A DNA stretch of 23,154 nt from CAZSMC01 sp964607755 (GTDB lineage: Bacteria > Zhuqueibacterota > Zhuqueibacteria > Residuimicrobiales > Krinioviventaceae): positions 1-23,154 of the forward strand of contig CAZSMC010000065.1 of the NCBI GenBank assembly GCA_964607755.1. Direction: 5' to 3'. Position 1 is the first letter of the stretch. Each line of letters starts with the position of its first letter. The notes beneath the pieces are model-generated. The model ran no database searches and was not told the origin of the DNA. It worked only from the letters and a program-made list of their open reading frames with translations. Positions 1-7,204 of this stretch are shown piece by piece. The position numbers and the translations under genes are program-made.

Positions 1-356
1 TCAGCCTGGGCCGTAATTTCAACTTCCTCACCTTCAACCACTTTGTAAACAAGCTGAACATCTACTGTAACTGTTTTTCCCACCTGTACCCGCACCGGAA
101 CGGTTTCTTTTTCATAGCCGATATAAGTGACTACCAGTGTATACTCGCCTGGTGAAACTCGTGGAATGCGATATTGGCCTTCTAAATCCGTAGCAGCACC
201 CATCGATGTACCTTGCAGTGTGACATTGGCGCCAGGAAGAGGAGAGTTCGTCGCTTTGTCTGTTACTGTTCCGGTAATCTGGCCAGTTGGCGCGCCATTA
301 GCCAACGAGCAGATAAATGACATGATAATAAAACCAAGAAGGAAATGCCTGTACAT
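1..356 (-). CDS. TonB-dependent receptor, N-terminal part (runs off the window)
   Basis: The reverse strand reads open from an ATG at 356-354 to the window edge (118 complete codons, no stop). The start is fixed by a strong ribosome-binding site (AAAGGAGG, about 363-372 on the reverse strand). Residues 1 to about 21 form a Sec-type signal peptide (MYRHFLLGFIIMSFICSLAN). They are followed by a carboxypeptidase-regulatory-like beta domain with the family signatures GTVTDKATNSPLPGANV, GTSMGAATDLEGQYRI and VSPGEYTLVVTYIGYE. The segment ends in VVEGEEVEITAQA, the usual run into the TonB box/plug of SusC/CirA-type outer-membrane receptors. The role is inferred to be energy-dependent uptake of an oligosaccharide, siderophore or similar ligand across the outer membrane. 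The barrel is not visible, so another CarboxypepD_reg-like secreted protein remains possible. It is transcribed divergently from two membrane-bound regulators. Confidence 0.82.
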   Translation of the reverse strand, partial: MYRHFLLGFIIMSFICSLANGAPTGQITGTVTDKATNSPLPGANVTLQGTSMGAATDLEGQYRIPRVSPGEYTLVVTYIGYEKETVPVRVQVGKTVTVDVQLVYKVVEGEEVEITAQA

Positions 357-1133
357 AATAGTGACCTCCTTTTTAAAAATGAAATAATTTGTTTAGAGGC
401 ATCCTGGCCAATAAAAGTTGAGGACAAATAGAATGAGAATGTAATCGCGACCATTCACTTAATGTTTGTGAACCCGGATAAAAAAGAACCTCAAAGTAAA
501 TGTCATATTTATTCCAATTCTCGAACATATTTAATCACAACCTTAATTATTCTTAAATGTGCATAGCATGATAAGCATAAAAAGCAATTAAATACAAGTC
601 AAGAACAGTTAACAACATGTCATTGACATTTTCAGTTGCCGGGTTGTGATTTTTAATACGCAATCTACATCATTCTCCATGACCACAATGCATATTTGTT
701 AAAAATTGAGCCTATATTGAGAGTTTGTACATGTGAGATAAATAAAAAGTTCATCGAATTTTTTTAACAAGAAAATAAACAGATTGTCACATGTCCAGAG
801 CAATTTATTATCCATGAGAGCGATGGGGAACCTTTTGCTTTTTTTTAAGTAGTCATTTAAAATCACCAAGCTGGTGATGGGAAAAGCCAAAATATTTATA
901 TTGAATTAAAGTGTTAGATATGTTACTTTTAGCAACTATTGAAACAAATAACAGCATTGGTTAAATCCCAAAAAAATTTGCATAAACGGGCCAAAAAATG
1001 CACTGGCTACAAGTTATTATACCCCGAGGATCGATTTTGCAATTAATCCCTTTTAGTTCGCTTTTGATGAAATTAAATGAATGTTCACAGTGACAACCGC
1101 TGTGTCCACAAAAAGTCCGGCAGTACCATTTTC
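357..1133. other. AT-rich divergent intergenic region
   Basis: This stretch separates the minus-strand receptor from the plus-strand regulator, so it should hold promoters for both. I find no convincing gene, tRNA or rRNA. The short minus-strand frames here lack ribosome-binding sites and have low-complexity composition. A perfect 13-nt inverted repeat, ATGTCATTGACAT, lies at 617-629 and is listed separately. I cannot assign a -35/-10 pair with confidence for either gene. Confidence 0.6.
617..629. promoter_or_regulatory. 13-nt perfect palindrome, possible operator
   Basis: ATGTCA-T-TGACAT is a perfect inverted repeat with 6-nt arms around one central base. It lies in the intergenic region between the divergent receptor and regulator genes, about 260 bp upstream of the receptor start. 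Short palindromes of this size suit a dimeric DNA-binding protein. One of this length can also occur by chance in AT-rich DNA, so this is a weak candidate. Confidence 0.25.
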
Positions 1134-2342
1134 ATGAATACACAAAAGATTGAACAACATCTGCACCGCATCTGTCAAAGTGAAGAATTCCACCAGTCTG
1201 AATCTTATCAGGAACTGCTTCGCTATCTGGTTTCTTCATCCCTTGAGGGAAATGTCCCCAAAGAAGCAACCATTGCCGTCGATCTCTTTGGCAAGCACGC
1301 CGATTATAACCCGTCCGAAGACTCGACTGTCCGCACACATATATATGGCCTGCGCAAAAAGCTGGAAAAATATTACTTGACTCAGGGCCAGAACGATGAT
1401 ATCCGCTTTGTCATTCCAAAAGGTCATTATCAGGTTCTGTTTGAAAAAAACAAAAAGCCAAAATCAAAAATATCTCCCAAAGGCATCGCTTTATTTTTTG
1501 CCTTTCTAAGCTTGATTTCCATTTCTTATTTTGCTGCTTACAAGCTGCATCAATTCACAGAATCAAAAAATCAGCCGGTCAATAATAGCATACAGGAGGG
1601 CCCTCATCCTATTTTTAACAGCCTGGTGCATTCCAGCAACCCGTTATTGTTTGTCATCGGAGATTATTATATTTATGGTGGCGGACCCTCAGAGAGCGGC
1701 GGGTTGCGAAAAATCAGAGACGGTGGCATTAATTCGGACGAGGATTTTTATAATATGCTGACCGACCATCCGCACCTTGAAGATCAGTATCACACCATTT
1801 TCTGGCGTCATACAGCGAACGGTGTAGTGTTGGGTGCGCTCCGGCTTTTGAAATGGTTTTCAGTACGAACCGATTTTGAATTTAGGTGTGCATCGCAGCT
1901 TTCCCAGGATGATTTGGATTCGCACGATATTGTCTTCCTCGGACCGTTTAAAACGTTGCGAAAAATGGATATCTTTTTTCAAGATTCTCATTTCAGCTAT
2001 CAGCATTATCCGCACAAGATTTTCACGATAAACAGTCAAAATGATACAACCGACTACAATGCTGTGAAATACTCAAAAGAGTATTATTATAGAAAAGATT
2101 TTGCTGTTATCTCTAAAAGACGAACGAAAAATAATCATATTGTGCTCGTTATTGCCTCTTTTTCCTCCGCGAGCACAGAATTATTGATGCAGGAATTATT
2201 TTCCCCGGGTTTTTTGAACCGGATTCGATTAGAGCTTTTAAAAGGCCGTTCTTTTCCGCGAGAATTTGAAATGCTGTTTGAAATTAATTTTGTGGAGGAA
2301 AAATCCTTTTTAGAGCCTGTTGCATTACACGAGCCGGAATAA
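1134..2342 (+). CDS. Membrane-anchored winged-helix-like transcriptional regulator, copy 1
   Basis: Residues 1 to about 105 match a DNA-binding module often found at the N-terminus of acidobacterial and proteobacterial one-component regulators. Its pattern is SYQELLRYLV, then KEATIAVDLFGKHADYNPSEDSTVRTHIYGLRKKLEKYY, then IPKGHYQVLF (motifs near residues 24, 44 and 95). One transmembrane segment lies at about 117-137, giving a ToxR/CadC-like topology with residues 138-402 outside the cytoplasm. That outer domain has VIGDYY, INSDEDF, a GPFKTLRKM motif and QHYPH, all shared with the next gene; I do not recognise it as a named family. An upstream ATG at 1077 would add 19 residues. I prefer 1134 because it aligns with the paralogue's start and gives 402 against 406 residues. 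Neither start has a clear ribosome-binding site. It probably regulates the divergent receptor gene (inference). Confidence 0.75.
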   Translation: MNTQKIEQHLHRICQSEEFHQSESYQELLRYLVSSSLEGNVPKEATIAVDLFGKHADYNPSEDSTVRTHIYGLRKKLEKYYLTQGQNDDIRFVIPKGHYQVLFEKNKKPKSKISPKGIALFFAFLSLISISYFAAYKLHQFTESKNQPVNNSIQEGPHPIFNSLVHSSNPLLFVIGDYYIYGGGPSESGGLRKIRDGGINSDEDFYNMLTDHPHLEDQYHTIFWRHTANGVVLGALRLLKWFSVRTDFEFRCASQLSQDDLDSHDIVFLGPFKTLRKMDIFFQDSHFSYQHYPHKIFTINSQNDTTDYNAVKYSKEYYYRKDFAVISKRRTKNNHIVLVIASFSSASTELLMQELFSPGFLNRIRLELLKGRSFPREFEMLFEINFVEEKSFLEPVALHEPE

Positions 2343-2671
2343 AATCATTTAACTTTTTTGTAAATATATACTATTTTAACCGCTGAGCACACCAAGAAGC
2401 GCTGAGGAATGATAAATTTTTTCGATTAAAATTCAATCTTGGTTGCAATTGATTAAAAGAAATATGAACACTGATATAACGGATTGAATAGATTACCACG
2501 GATTTACTGTTTACGTGTTTTAATGAATTCCATGTAATATTTGAATCGAATTTTTAGTTCATCCAAATTATGCATTAGCAAAATTATGGCTTGCGTCTTT
2601 TCCGCCTCTTCGGTTTTTAAGTGCATTTTTAAAGAAAGCTTTTTTTAACAGTTGTTCCGAAATAGTCAATT
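2343..2671. other. Intergenic region carrying a repeat element
   Basis: This gap lies between the two paralogous regulators. It contains the dispersed repeat described at 2379-2506. The remainder is AT-rich, with no recognisable promoter or terminator hairpin. A 40-codon minus-strand frame (2504-2626) has no ribosome-binding site and is not called. Confidence 0.6.
2379..2506. repeat. Dispersed intergenic repeat, copy A
   Basis: The left part has the direct units accGCTGAGcaca and agcGCTGAGga (about 2379-2408). The right part (about 2462-2506) reads GAACACTGATATAACGGATT, then GAATAGATTACCACGGATTT, a series of GAT-containing units about 10 nt apart. The sequences CACTGAT and CCACGGATTT recur in copy B at 8446-8590 in inverse orientation. 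Elements of this style are common intergenic repeats in many environmental bacterial genomes. The outer limits are approximate. Confidence 0.5.
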
Positions 2672-3892
2672 ATGAATAATATAGATAAACATAAAGTTGA
2701 AAAACTGCTTGAACGCATTTTGCGCAGCAGAGAGTTTGCCTCGTCGACTACGTACCAAAAACTGTTACGCTACCTTGTCGAAAAGTCGCAACAAGGGAAC
2801 ACAGCCAGCGAATCGACTATCGCTATAGATTTTTTTCATAAAAAAGGCGATTTTAATCCTGCAGAAGATTCCACGGTTCGTTCGCATTTACATGTATTGC
2901 GAAAAAAATTACATGCCTATTATCTCACAGAAGGCAGGCACGAGAAAATAAAAATTATTATCCCCCGTGGGCGTTATGAAATTCGCTTCCATCAGGCTGA
3001 AAATAAAATAACAGAGAACGCCTATAAACGAGCCACCTTTATTCTCTCAGTTTTGCTATTTCTGGCGCTGGCCGGACTTGGTCTCGTTTTAATGTCATCC
3101 GGCGATCGTTCTTCAAAAACAGTAACCGCCAGCTCTGGCGATCCTTTAAAACTGTGGTCAGATTTTGTCAACAGTCCCCTGCCGGTTTTGATTGTTGTAG
3201 GTGATTATTATTTCTTTGACGGCGGTGACACCTATTACGGCAGCTCCATCAAAACGCGTTACGGCTCTATAAATTCAGATAAAGACCTTGAACGATTTCT
3301 AAAACAGTTTCCGGATTTTGATTATGAACCGGCAGCGTATCGTTATACAGCCAATCAAGTCATTTCAGGGCTGTCAGTTCTGTTGGAAACGGCGCATCAA
3401 CATAATAAAAAAGTAAACATCACCTTTTCGTCACAGATGGATTCCAGTCTGATTGCCGGACACAATGTCATTTTTATTGGCCCATCAAAAACGCTGGGGC
3501 ATATGGAACATTATCTTCATAAACTCAATATCGATTTTCAGCACTATCCGCACCGAGTCTATGCTGAAAAAAGTCAAAGGTATAGCTCATATGAACGAGT
3601 TCAAATTCCGGGCAAATATTCTTATCGTACCGGATATTCACTTGTAACCAAACAACCGGGCGAACATGACAATCTCATCATGATCATTGCGGCTTTTTCG
3701 CCCGGCAGTGTACTCAGCACCATCAATTATATTCACTCTGCTCATTTTGCCGACCTGAAATCGACGATCTTGAACAAAAAGCAGCTTCCGCATCACTTTG
3801 CCCTGCTGTTCGAGATTACTCATATCGACGATAATGACTTTATCACCTGTAAAAAACTCTTTGACGTTCCTTCGAGTGTTTCAACAGAGTAG
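2672..3892 (+). CDS. Membrane-anchored winged-helix-like transcriptional regulator, copy 2
   Basis: This is a tandem paralogue of the preceding gene with the same architecture. The DNA-binding module (residues 1-106) contains TYQKLLRYLVEKS, STIAIDFFHKKGDFNPAEDS, TVRSHLHVLRKKLHAYYL and IPRGRYEIRF. A single membrane segment lies at about 121-141, and an extracytoplasmic domain at 142-406. The outer domain shares with copy 1 the motifs VGDYY, INSDKDL, YTANQVISG, GPSKTLGHM, DFQHYPHRVY and an LLFEI motif near the C-terminus. Conservation of the outer domain as well as the DNA-binding part suggests both copies sense related signals. It may have arisen by duplication and then diverged, since nucleotide identity looks low. 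Its stop at 3890-3892 is followed by a toxin-antitoxin patch. The target genes are unknown; the divergent TonB receptor is the obvious candidate. Confidence 0.75.
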   Translation: MNNIDKHKVEKLLERILRSREFASSTTYQKLLRYLVEKSQQGNTASESTIAIDFFHKKGDFNPAEDSTVRSHLHVLRKKLHAYYLTEGRHEKIKIIIPRGRYEIRFHQAENKITENAYKRATFILSVLLFLALAGLGLVLMSSGDRSSKTVTASSGDPLKLWSDFVNSPLPVLIVVGDYYFFDGGDTYYGSSIKTRYGSINSDKDLERFLKQFPDFDYEPAAYRYTANQVISGLSVLLETAHQHNKKVNITFSSQMDSSLIAGHNVIFIGPSKTLGHMEHYLHKLNIDFQHYPHRVYAEKSQRYSSYERVQIPGKYSYRTGYSLVTKQPGEHDNLIMIIAAFSPGSVLSTINYIHSAHFADLKSTILNKKQLPHHFALLFEITHIDDNDFITCKKLFDVPSSVSTE

Positions 3893-4039
3893 TTGCACGT
3901 GGATGGACCACACAAGTTGAATGACTGTATGTCCGGTCAATATTAATCATATAAAGGATACCGATCATTAAACCATCCTGCTAATTGAAAAACCTTGACA
4001 TTCAGTTCATGATGTATTACGTTATCTAAGCCAAGAGGT

Positions 4040-4084
4040 ATGAAAATGATTACAATCAGACTTGATCCAAAAGTAGAAGAGTGA
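4040..4084 (+). pseudogene. Truncated antitoxin remnant (start of a CopG/RHH-like protein)
   Basis: An ATG at 4040 opens a 14-residue frame, MKMITIRLDPKVEE, closed by TGA at 4082-4084. The sequence MITIRLDP is the typical beginning of a ribbon-helix-helix antitoxin strand. The rest of the domain is missing. The stop overlaps the ATG of the PIN-like frame by one base (TGATG), which is the normal coupling of an antitoxin-toxin pair. This looks like an antitoxin that lost its middle by deletion while keeping its junction with the toxin. The call rests on a very short motif. Confidence 0.4.
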
Positions 4085-4227
4085 TGAAATCACAGCGAAA
4101 AATCTTGATTGATTCCGGGCCCTTGATTGCTTTATTTGACGCTTCTGATAAATATCACAAGGATGTGATCAGTTACATTAAAAACAACAACTGCCCATTA
4201 ATCATTACGGTTGCATCTATTCAATAA
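4084..4227 (+). pseudogene. Truncated PIN-domain (VapC-like) toxin remnant
   Basis: A 47-residue frame reads MKSQRKILIDSGPLIALFDA then SDKYHKDVISYIKNN, and stops after LIITVASIQ. The opening ILIDSGPLIALFDASDKYH is the classic first strand and helix of PIN-domain ribonuclease toxins, including the first catalytic aspartate (D10) in LIDSGPL. Full-length PIN toxins are about 130-140 residues, so roughly two thirds, with the remaining acidic active-site residues, is gone. It should be inactive. It overlaps the antitoxin remnant by one base and sits 36 bp upstream of an intact hicBA pair. Confidence in the family is good from the motif; confidence that it is inactive follows from the truncation. 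Confidence 0.6.
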
Positions 4228-4263
4228 TTGATGTAAAAGGGCAATGCGGTGAGGAGAACAAAT

Positions 4264-4572
4264 ATGTCTTTTGCATCCATCCACATAAAACTTCCCATTT
4301 CTGTCAAAAAAAAGAAAAAATGGTTCCTCGCTTCCTGCGAAGTTCTGGACGTACATGCTCAGGGCGAGACCAAACAACAAGCGATCGATAACCTAAAGGA
4401 TAGTTTGGAACTATTTTTAACATCTTGTTTTGAACGCGGCACTTTGGATAAAGTGCTAAAAGATTGCGGATTCTCAATAAAAGAAAAAGCTTCAATAACC
4501 GACAAGAATTATCTCGACATCCCCTTAAATTTAACGACAGATAATAAAAGTGTCGAAAAATGCCACGCATAA
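4264..4572 (+). CDS. hicB: HicB-type antitoxin
   Basis: This 102-residue protein has the HicB fold signature: an N-terminal strand (FASIHIKLPISV), KKKWFLASCEVLDVHAQGET as the second hairpin, and a helix KQQAIDNLKDSLELFL. The ATG at 4264 is chosen over an in-frame GTG at 4249 because GAGGAG at 4251-4256 is a well-placed ribosome-binding site. HicB proteins neutralise the HicA mRNA-interferase by direct binding. Many carry a C-terminal HTH or RHH DNA-binding domain for autoregulation. Here the C-terminal 30 residues do not show one clearly, so self-repression is uncertain. The gene overlaps hicA by 13 nt, indicating translational coupling. The order is antitoxin first, one of the two orders known for this family. 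Confidence 0.82.
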   Translation: MSFASIHIKLPISVKKKKKWFLASCEVLDVHAQGETKQQAIDNLKDSLELFLTSCFERGTLDKVLKDCGFSIKEKASITDKNYLDIPLNLTTDNKSVEKCHA

Positions 4573-4793
4573 CACCGGTTCATTATAGAACACTCGAATG
4601 CATCTTTATTAAAGAAGGATTTGTTTTTAAACGACAAAAAGGGGATCATAAAATGTATGAAAAAGAAGGTATAGCTCGCCCTATAGTCATACCTGCTTAT
4701 AAGGAAATTGATAAAGACATTATAATGAGTTTAATGAGAACAGCGCAGATGAGTAGAGAAAGGTATTTTGAGCTCCTGGAACAATGTAAATAA
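4560..4793 (+). CDS. hicA: HicA-type toxin (mRNA interferase)
   Basis: This 77-residue protein has the small double-stranded-RNA-binding-like HicA fold, with the conserved histidine in the motif FKRQKGDHKMYEKEG (His30). HicA cleaves mRNA independently of the ribosome when free of HicB. The length is normal for the family (about 60-80 residues). Its start lies inside the last codons of hicB (4560-4572 overlap), so the pair should be co-translated from one transcript. The module appears intact and probably functional, unlike the broken PIN module just upstream. Such modules serve as stress or phage-defence elements or as addiction modules. Confidence 0.82.
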   Translation: MPRITPVHYRTLECIFIKEGFVFKRQKGDHKMYEKEGIARPIVIPAYKEIDKDIIMSLMRTAQMSRERYFELLEQCK

Positions 4794-5020
4794 GAAAAAA
4801 AAGTAACAACCTGCCAACCCATACGGGTGATATATTTTCCGCCAGTTTCCAAAAGTATGCGGTAGGAAAACAAATCATCGAGATTTTCCAAAACCGCACG
4901 CTTTTTCCTTGATTAGAACCTTTCTAGTCATTAAAATATGATGTTCAATCAAGTCCACCAAAGCCAAATCGTATTTGAATGAATTCACCGTCTAAAACGA
5001 TCAAAAGAGAAAGGATAGTT

Positions 5021-7111
5021 ATGAAAACCACCGGATATTTAATCGTATTATTCTGTTTTCTAATAACGGTCCAGGTTTCTGCCCAACAAAAAATTATTTT
5101 TGATGCGGACATGAACGGCGATGTCGATGATGTCGGCGCGCTGGCAACATTGCACGCACTGGCGGACCGGGGTGAAGCCGAGATCCTGGCTTGTTTTACC
5201 TCCCATCCCAGCCCTGCAGTGTGTCGCTGCATGGATGCCATCAACACGTGGTATCGCCGGCCGGATCTACCCATCGGCGCACTTCGGGGCAATGGCAGCA
5301 GTGGTCAATATGCAGGTAAAATTGCCAACGAATTTCCAAATGATATCGTTCGGGACGAGACTCCAGAACCGGTGGAACTTTACCGTCAAACTCTGGCAGC
5401 GCAACCGGACAGTTCGGTAACCATCGTGACCGTTGGCTTTTTGCCCAATATCGCGGCTTTGCTGAAATCAGCGTCTGATGAATACAGCGATTTAGATGGT
5501 GTCGAGTTGGTTCAGCAAAAAGTCAAGGAATGGGTGTGCATGGGTGGGGTATTCCCCGAGGGAACGGAATATAATCTGACCAACATGTACGCCGAAGATG
5601 CGGTTTATGCCGTTCGTAACTGGCCGTCGAAATTAATTTTTACCGGCTGGGAAATTGGCAAGGAAATCATAACCGGGCAGTATGTTCAAAAAGATTTTCC
5701 CAACAGTCCGGTGAAAAAAGCCTACCAGGAATATTATTGCAGTTGGGCGTTTGACGGCAATCCATACGTGGCTTATGAGCACGGACATTATTCGTGGGAT
5801 AAAACCGCTGTTCTTATGGCTGTTCGGGGTGTATCGCCATATTGGGACGTTGTCGATGAGGGATATTGTCACATGAACGAAGACGCAACAAATGAGTGGC
5901 GCACCGACCAGGATAAAAATCATCAATATGTGGTTCCGTTGATGCCAAATGAAGAAATTGCTGACGAAATTAACGAGCTCATGAATCAGTCACCGGTCGG
6001 CGCGCATTTTACCATGAACACCCGCTCAGGCTGGCTGCCGTTTACATTGCAGGTTGATGCGTCGTTGTCCAATCCGGGTTTCGGCAATTCAGTTTTGGAG
6101 TATCAATGGGATTTTGGCGACGGCAGCACCGGCAGCGGTGAAGCAACAAGCCACGAGTATCAATCGGCAGGGTGTTATCCGATTGAACTGAAAATCACTA
6201 CTGACAAATACAAATCATTTATAAAACACGACAGCGTACTGGTCAGTGATCCTGTTTTTGCGCCGCATCCTGTATTTGGCCATGCAGGCTCTTATCACCG
6301 GATGAATAAAAATTTGTGGTCGACTCACGAACACCTGGGAGATATGCGCTATTATTTGAATAACCATGAGCGTAACTCGGCGCGGGAATTTGACGGATTC
6401 AGTTTTTTTCGCGACAGCCTGTACTCGACATTCACATTTCAATCGGATATCTGCATCGGTGAAGATTTGGACGAAAACAGATCTGCCGATTTCAAGCTCG
6501 TTTTTGGTTTTCAGGATTCTGTCAATTATAATGTCATCCATTTCAGAAACAGATCATCTTTTGTGATGACTTTTAAAGAAGGTCATCGTGACCGGGTCGG
6601 ACGACTGGATGCTGATGGTATCCCGGATGAAAACTTTCATTCGATATGGCTAACCAATGATGGTGAAAACTTTTCTGTCTATCGTGACGGTCAGAAGATT
6701 TTTACCAGTCAGGATGAAAACGTTTTACGAGCAGGTGAGATCGGATTCGGTTCTGACAAGAGTGCCGTTTATTTCGATAATATTCATATTGATGCAAAAG
6801 TGACGGGTGTGGACTCTGAAACTCATCTCCCTGTAAAATATTCAATGCAGCAAAACTATCCGAATCCGTTTAATCCGGAAACCACGCTGACCTATTCTCT
6901 ATCCTCCGCGGCACATATTTCTTTGTACATTTACGACGTTAAAGGCCGGCTCGTACGAACGCTGGAAAAGGGACACCGTTCTGCAGGAGAGCATAGAATT
7001 ATATGGCGAGGACTGGATGACAGCGGTCGACGTGTCAGCAGCGGCATTTATTTTGCTCGACTGGTGTCTGAGGATTCCCGTCGTGTCATTCGTATGAATC
7101 TGTTGCGTTAA
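5021..7111 (+). CDS. Secreted nucleoside hydrolase-like protein with PKD and T9SS sorting domains
   Basis: This 696-residue multidomain protein starts at the ATG at 5021, which follows an AGAAAGGA ribosome-binding site and opens a clean Sec signal peptide (residues 1-21, ending VSA-QQ). Residues 22 to about 315 resemble inosine/uridine-preferring nucleoside hydrolases. FDADMNGDVDDVGAL gives the Ca2+-binding aspartate cluster (D28, D30, D34, D36, D37), and a later YSWDKTAV supplies the second acidic site. A PKD domain (about 327-410; YQWDFGDGST) and a LamG/concanavalin-like segment (about 415-592; DNIHI at the end) follow. The last 90 residues are a T9SS type A sorting domain (QNYPNPFNPETTL, then GIYFARL). 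The inferred role is cell-surface or extracellular cleavage of N-ribosyl or related glycosides. The hydrolase fold is also used for other glycosides, so the substrate is uncertain. A terminator-like hairpin follows. Confidence 0.8.
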   Translation: MKTTGYLIVLFCFLITVQVSAQQKIIFDADMNGDVDDVGALATLHALADRGEAEILACFTSHPSPAVCRCMDAINTWYRRPDLPIGALRGNGSSGQYAGKIANEFPNDIVRDETPEPVELYRQTLAAQPDSSVTIVTVGFLPNIAALLKSASDEYSDLDGVELVQQKVKEWVCMGGVFPEGTEYNLTNMYAEDAVYAVRNWPSKLIFTGWEIGKEIITGQYVQKDFPNSPVKKAYQEYYCSWAFDGNPYVAYEHGHYSWDKTAVLMAVRGVSPYWDVVDEGYCHMNEDATNEWRTDQDKNHQYVVPLMPNEEIADEINELMNQSPVGAHFTMNTRSGWLPFTLQVDASLSNPGFGNSVLEYQWDFGDGSTGSGEATSHEYQSAGCYPIELKITTDKYKSFIKHDSVLVSDPVFAPHPVFGHAGSYHRMNKNLWSTHEHLGDMRYYLNNHERNSAREFDGFSFFRDSLYSTFTFQSDICIGEDLDENRSADFKLVFGFQDSVNYNVIHFRNRSSFVMTFKEGHRDRVGRLDADGIPDENFHSIWLTNDGENFSVYRDGQKIFTSQDENVLRAGEIGFGSDKSAVYFDNIHIDAKVTGVDSETHLPVKYSMQQNYPNPFNPETTLTYSLSSAAHISLYIYDVKGRLVRTLEKGHRSAGEHRIIWRGLDDSGRRVSSGIYFARLVSEDSRRVIRMNLLR

Positions 7112-7125
7112 TCATCAGATTATAG

Positions 7126-7164
7126 ACCGGTTCTCGGTTTTTATGAAATTAGAACCGGGTTTTC
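7126..7164 (+). terminator. Probable intrinsic terminator
   Basis: CCGGTTCT (7127-7134) pairs with AGAACCGG (7151-7158), giving an 8-bp perfect stem with a 16-nt loop, followed by GTTTT. It lies 15 bp after the stop of the nucleoside-hydrolase gene and 41 bp before the nagA-like start. It could end or attenuate transcription between them. The loop is long and the T tract short, so it may be leaky. Confidence 0.5.
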
Positions 7165-7204
7165 AAATAATTTATAATCAGATATTTAATTACAGGAGCC
7201 AAAG

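Noticed and set aside
2504..2626. 40-codon minus-strand frame (MHLKTEEAEKTQA...)
   Set aside because: It has no ribosome-binding site, it overlaps the end of a repeat element, and no recognisable family is seen. Probably chance.
4814..4915. Open stretch after hicA reading PTHTGDIFSASFQKY... to a TGA
   Set aside because: It has no start codon, no ribosome-binding site and no recognised family. It may be a decayed gene end but cannot be supported.
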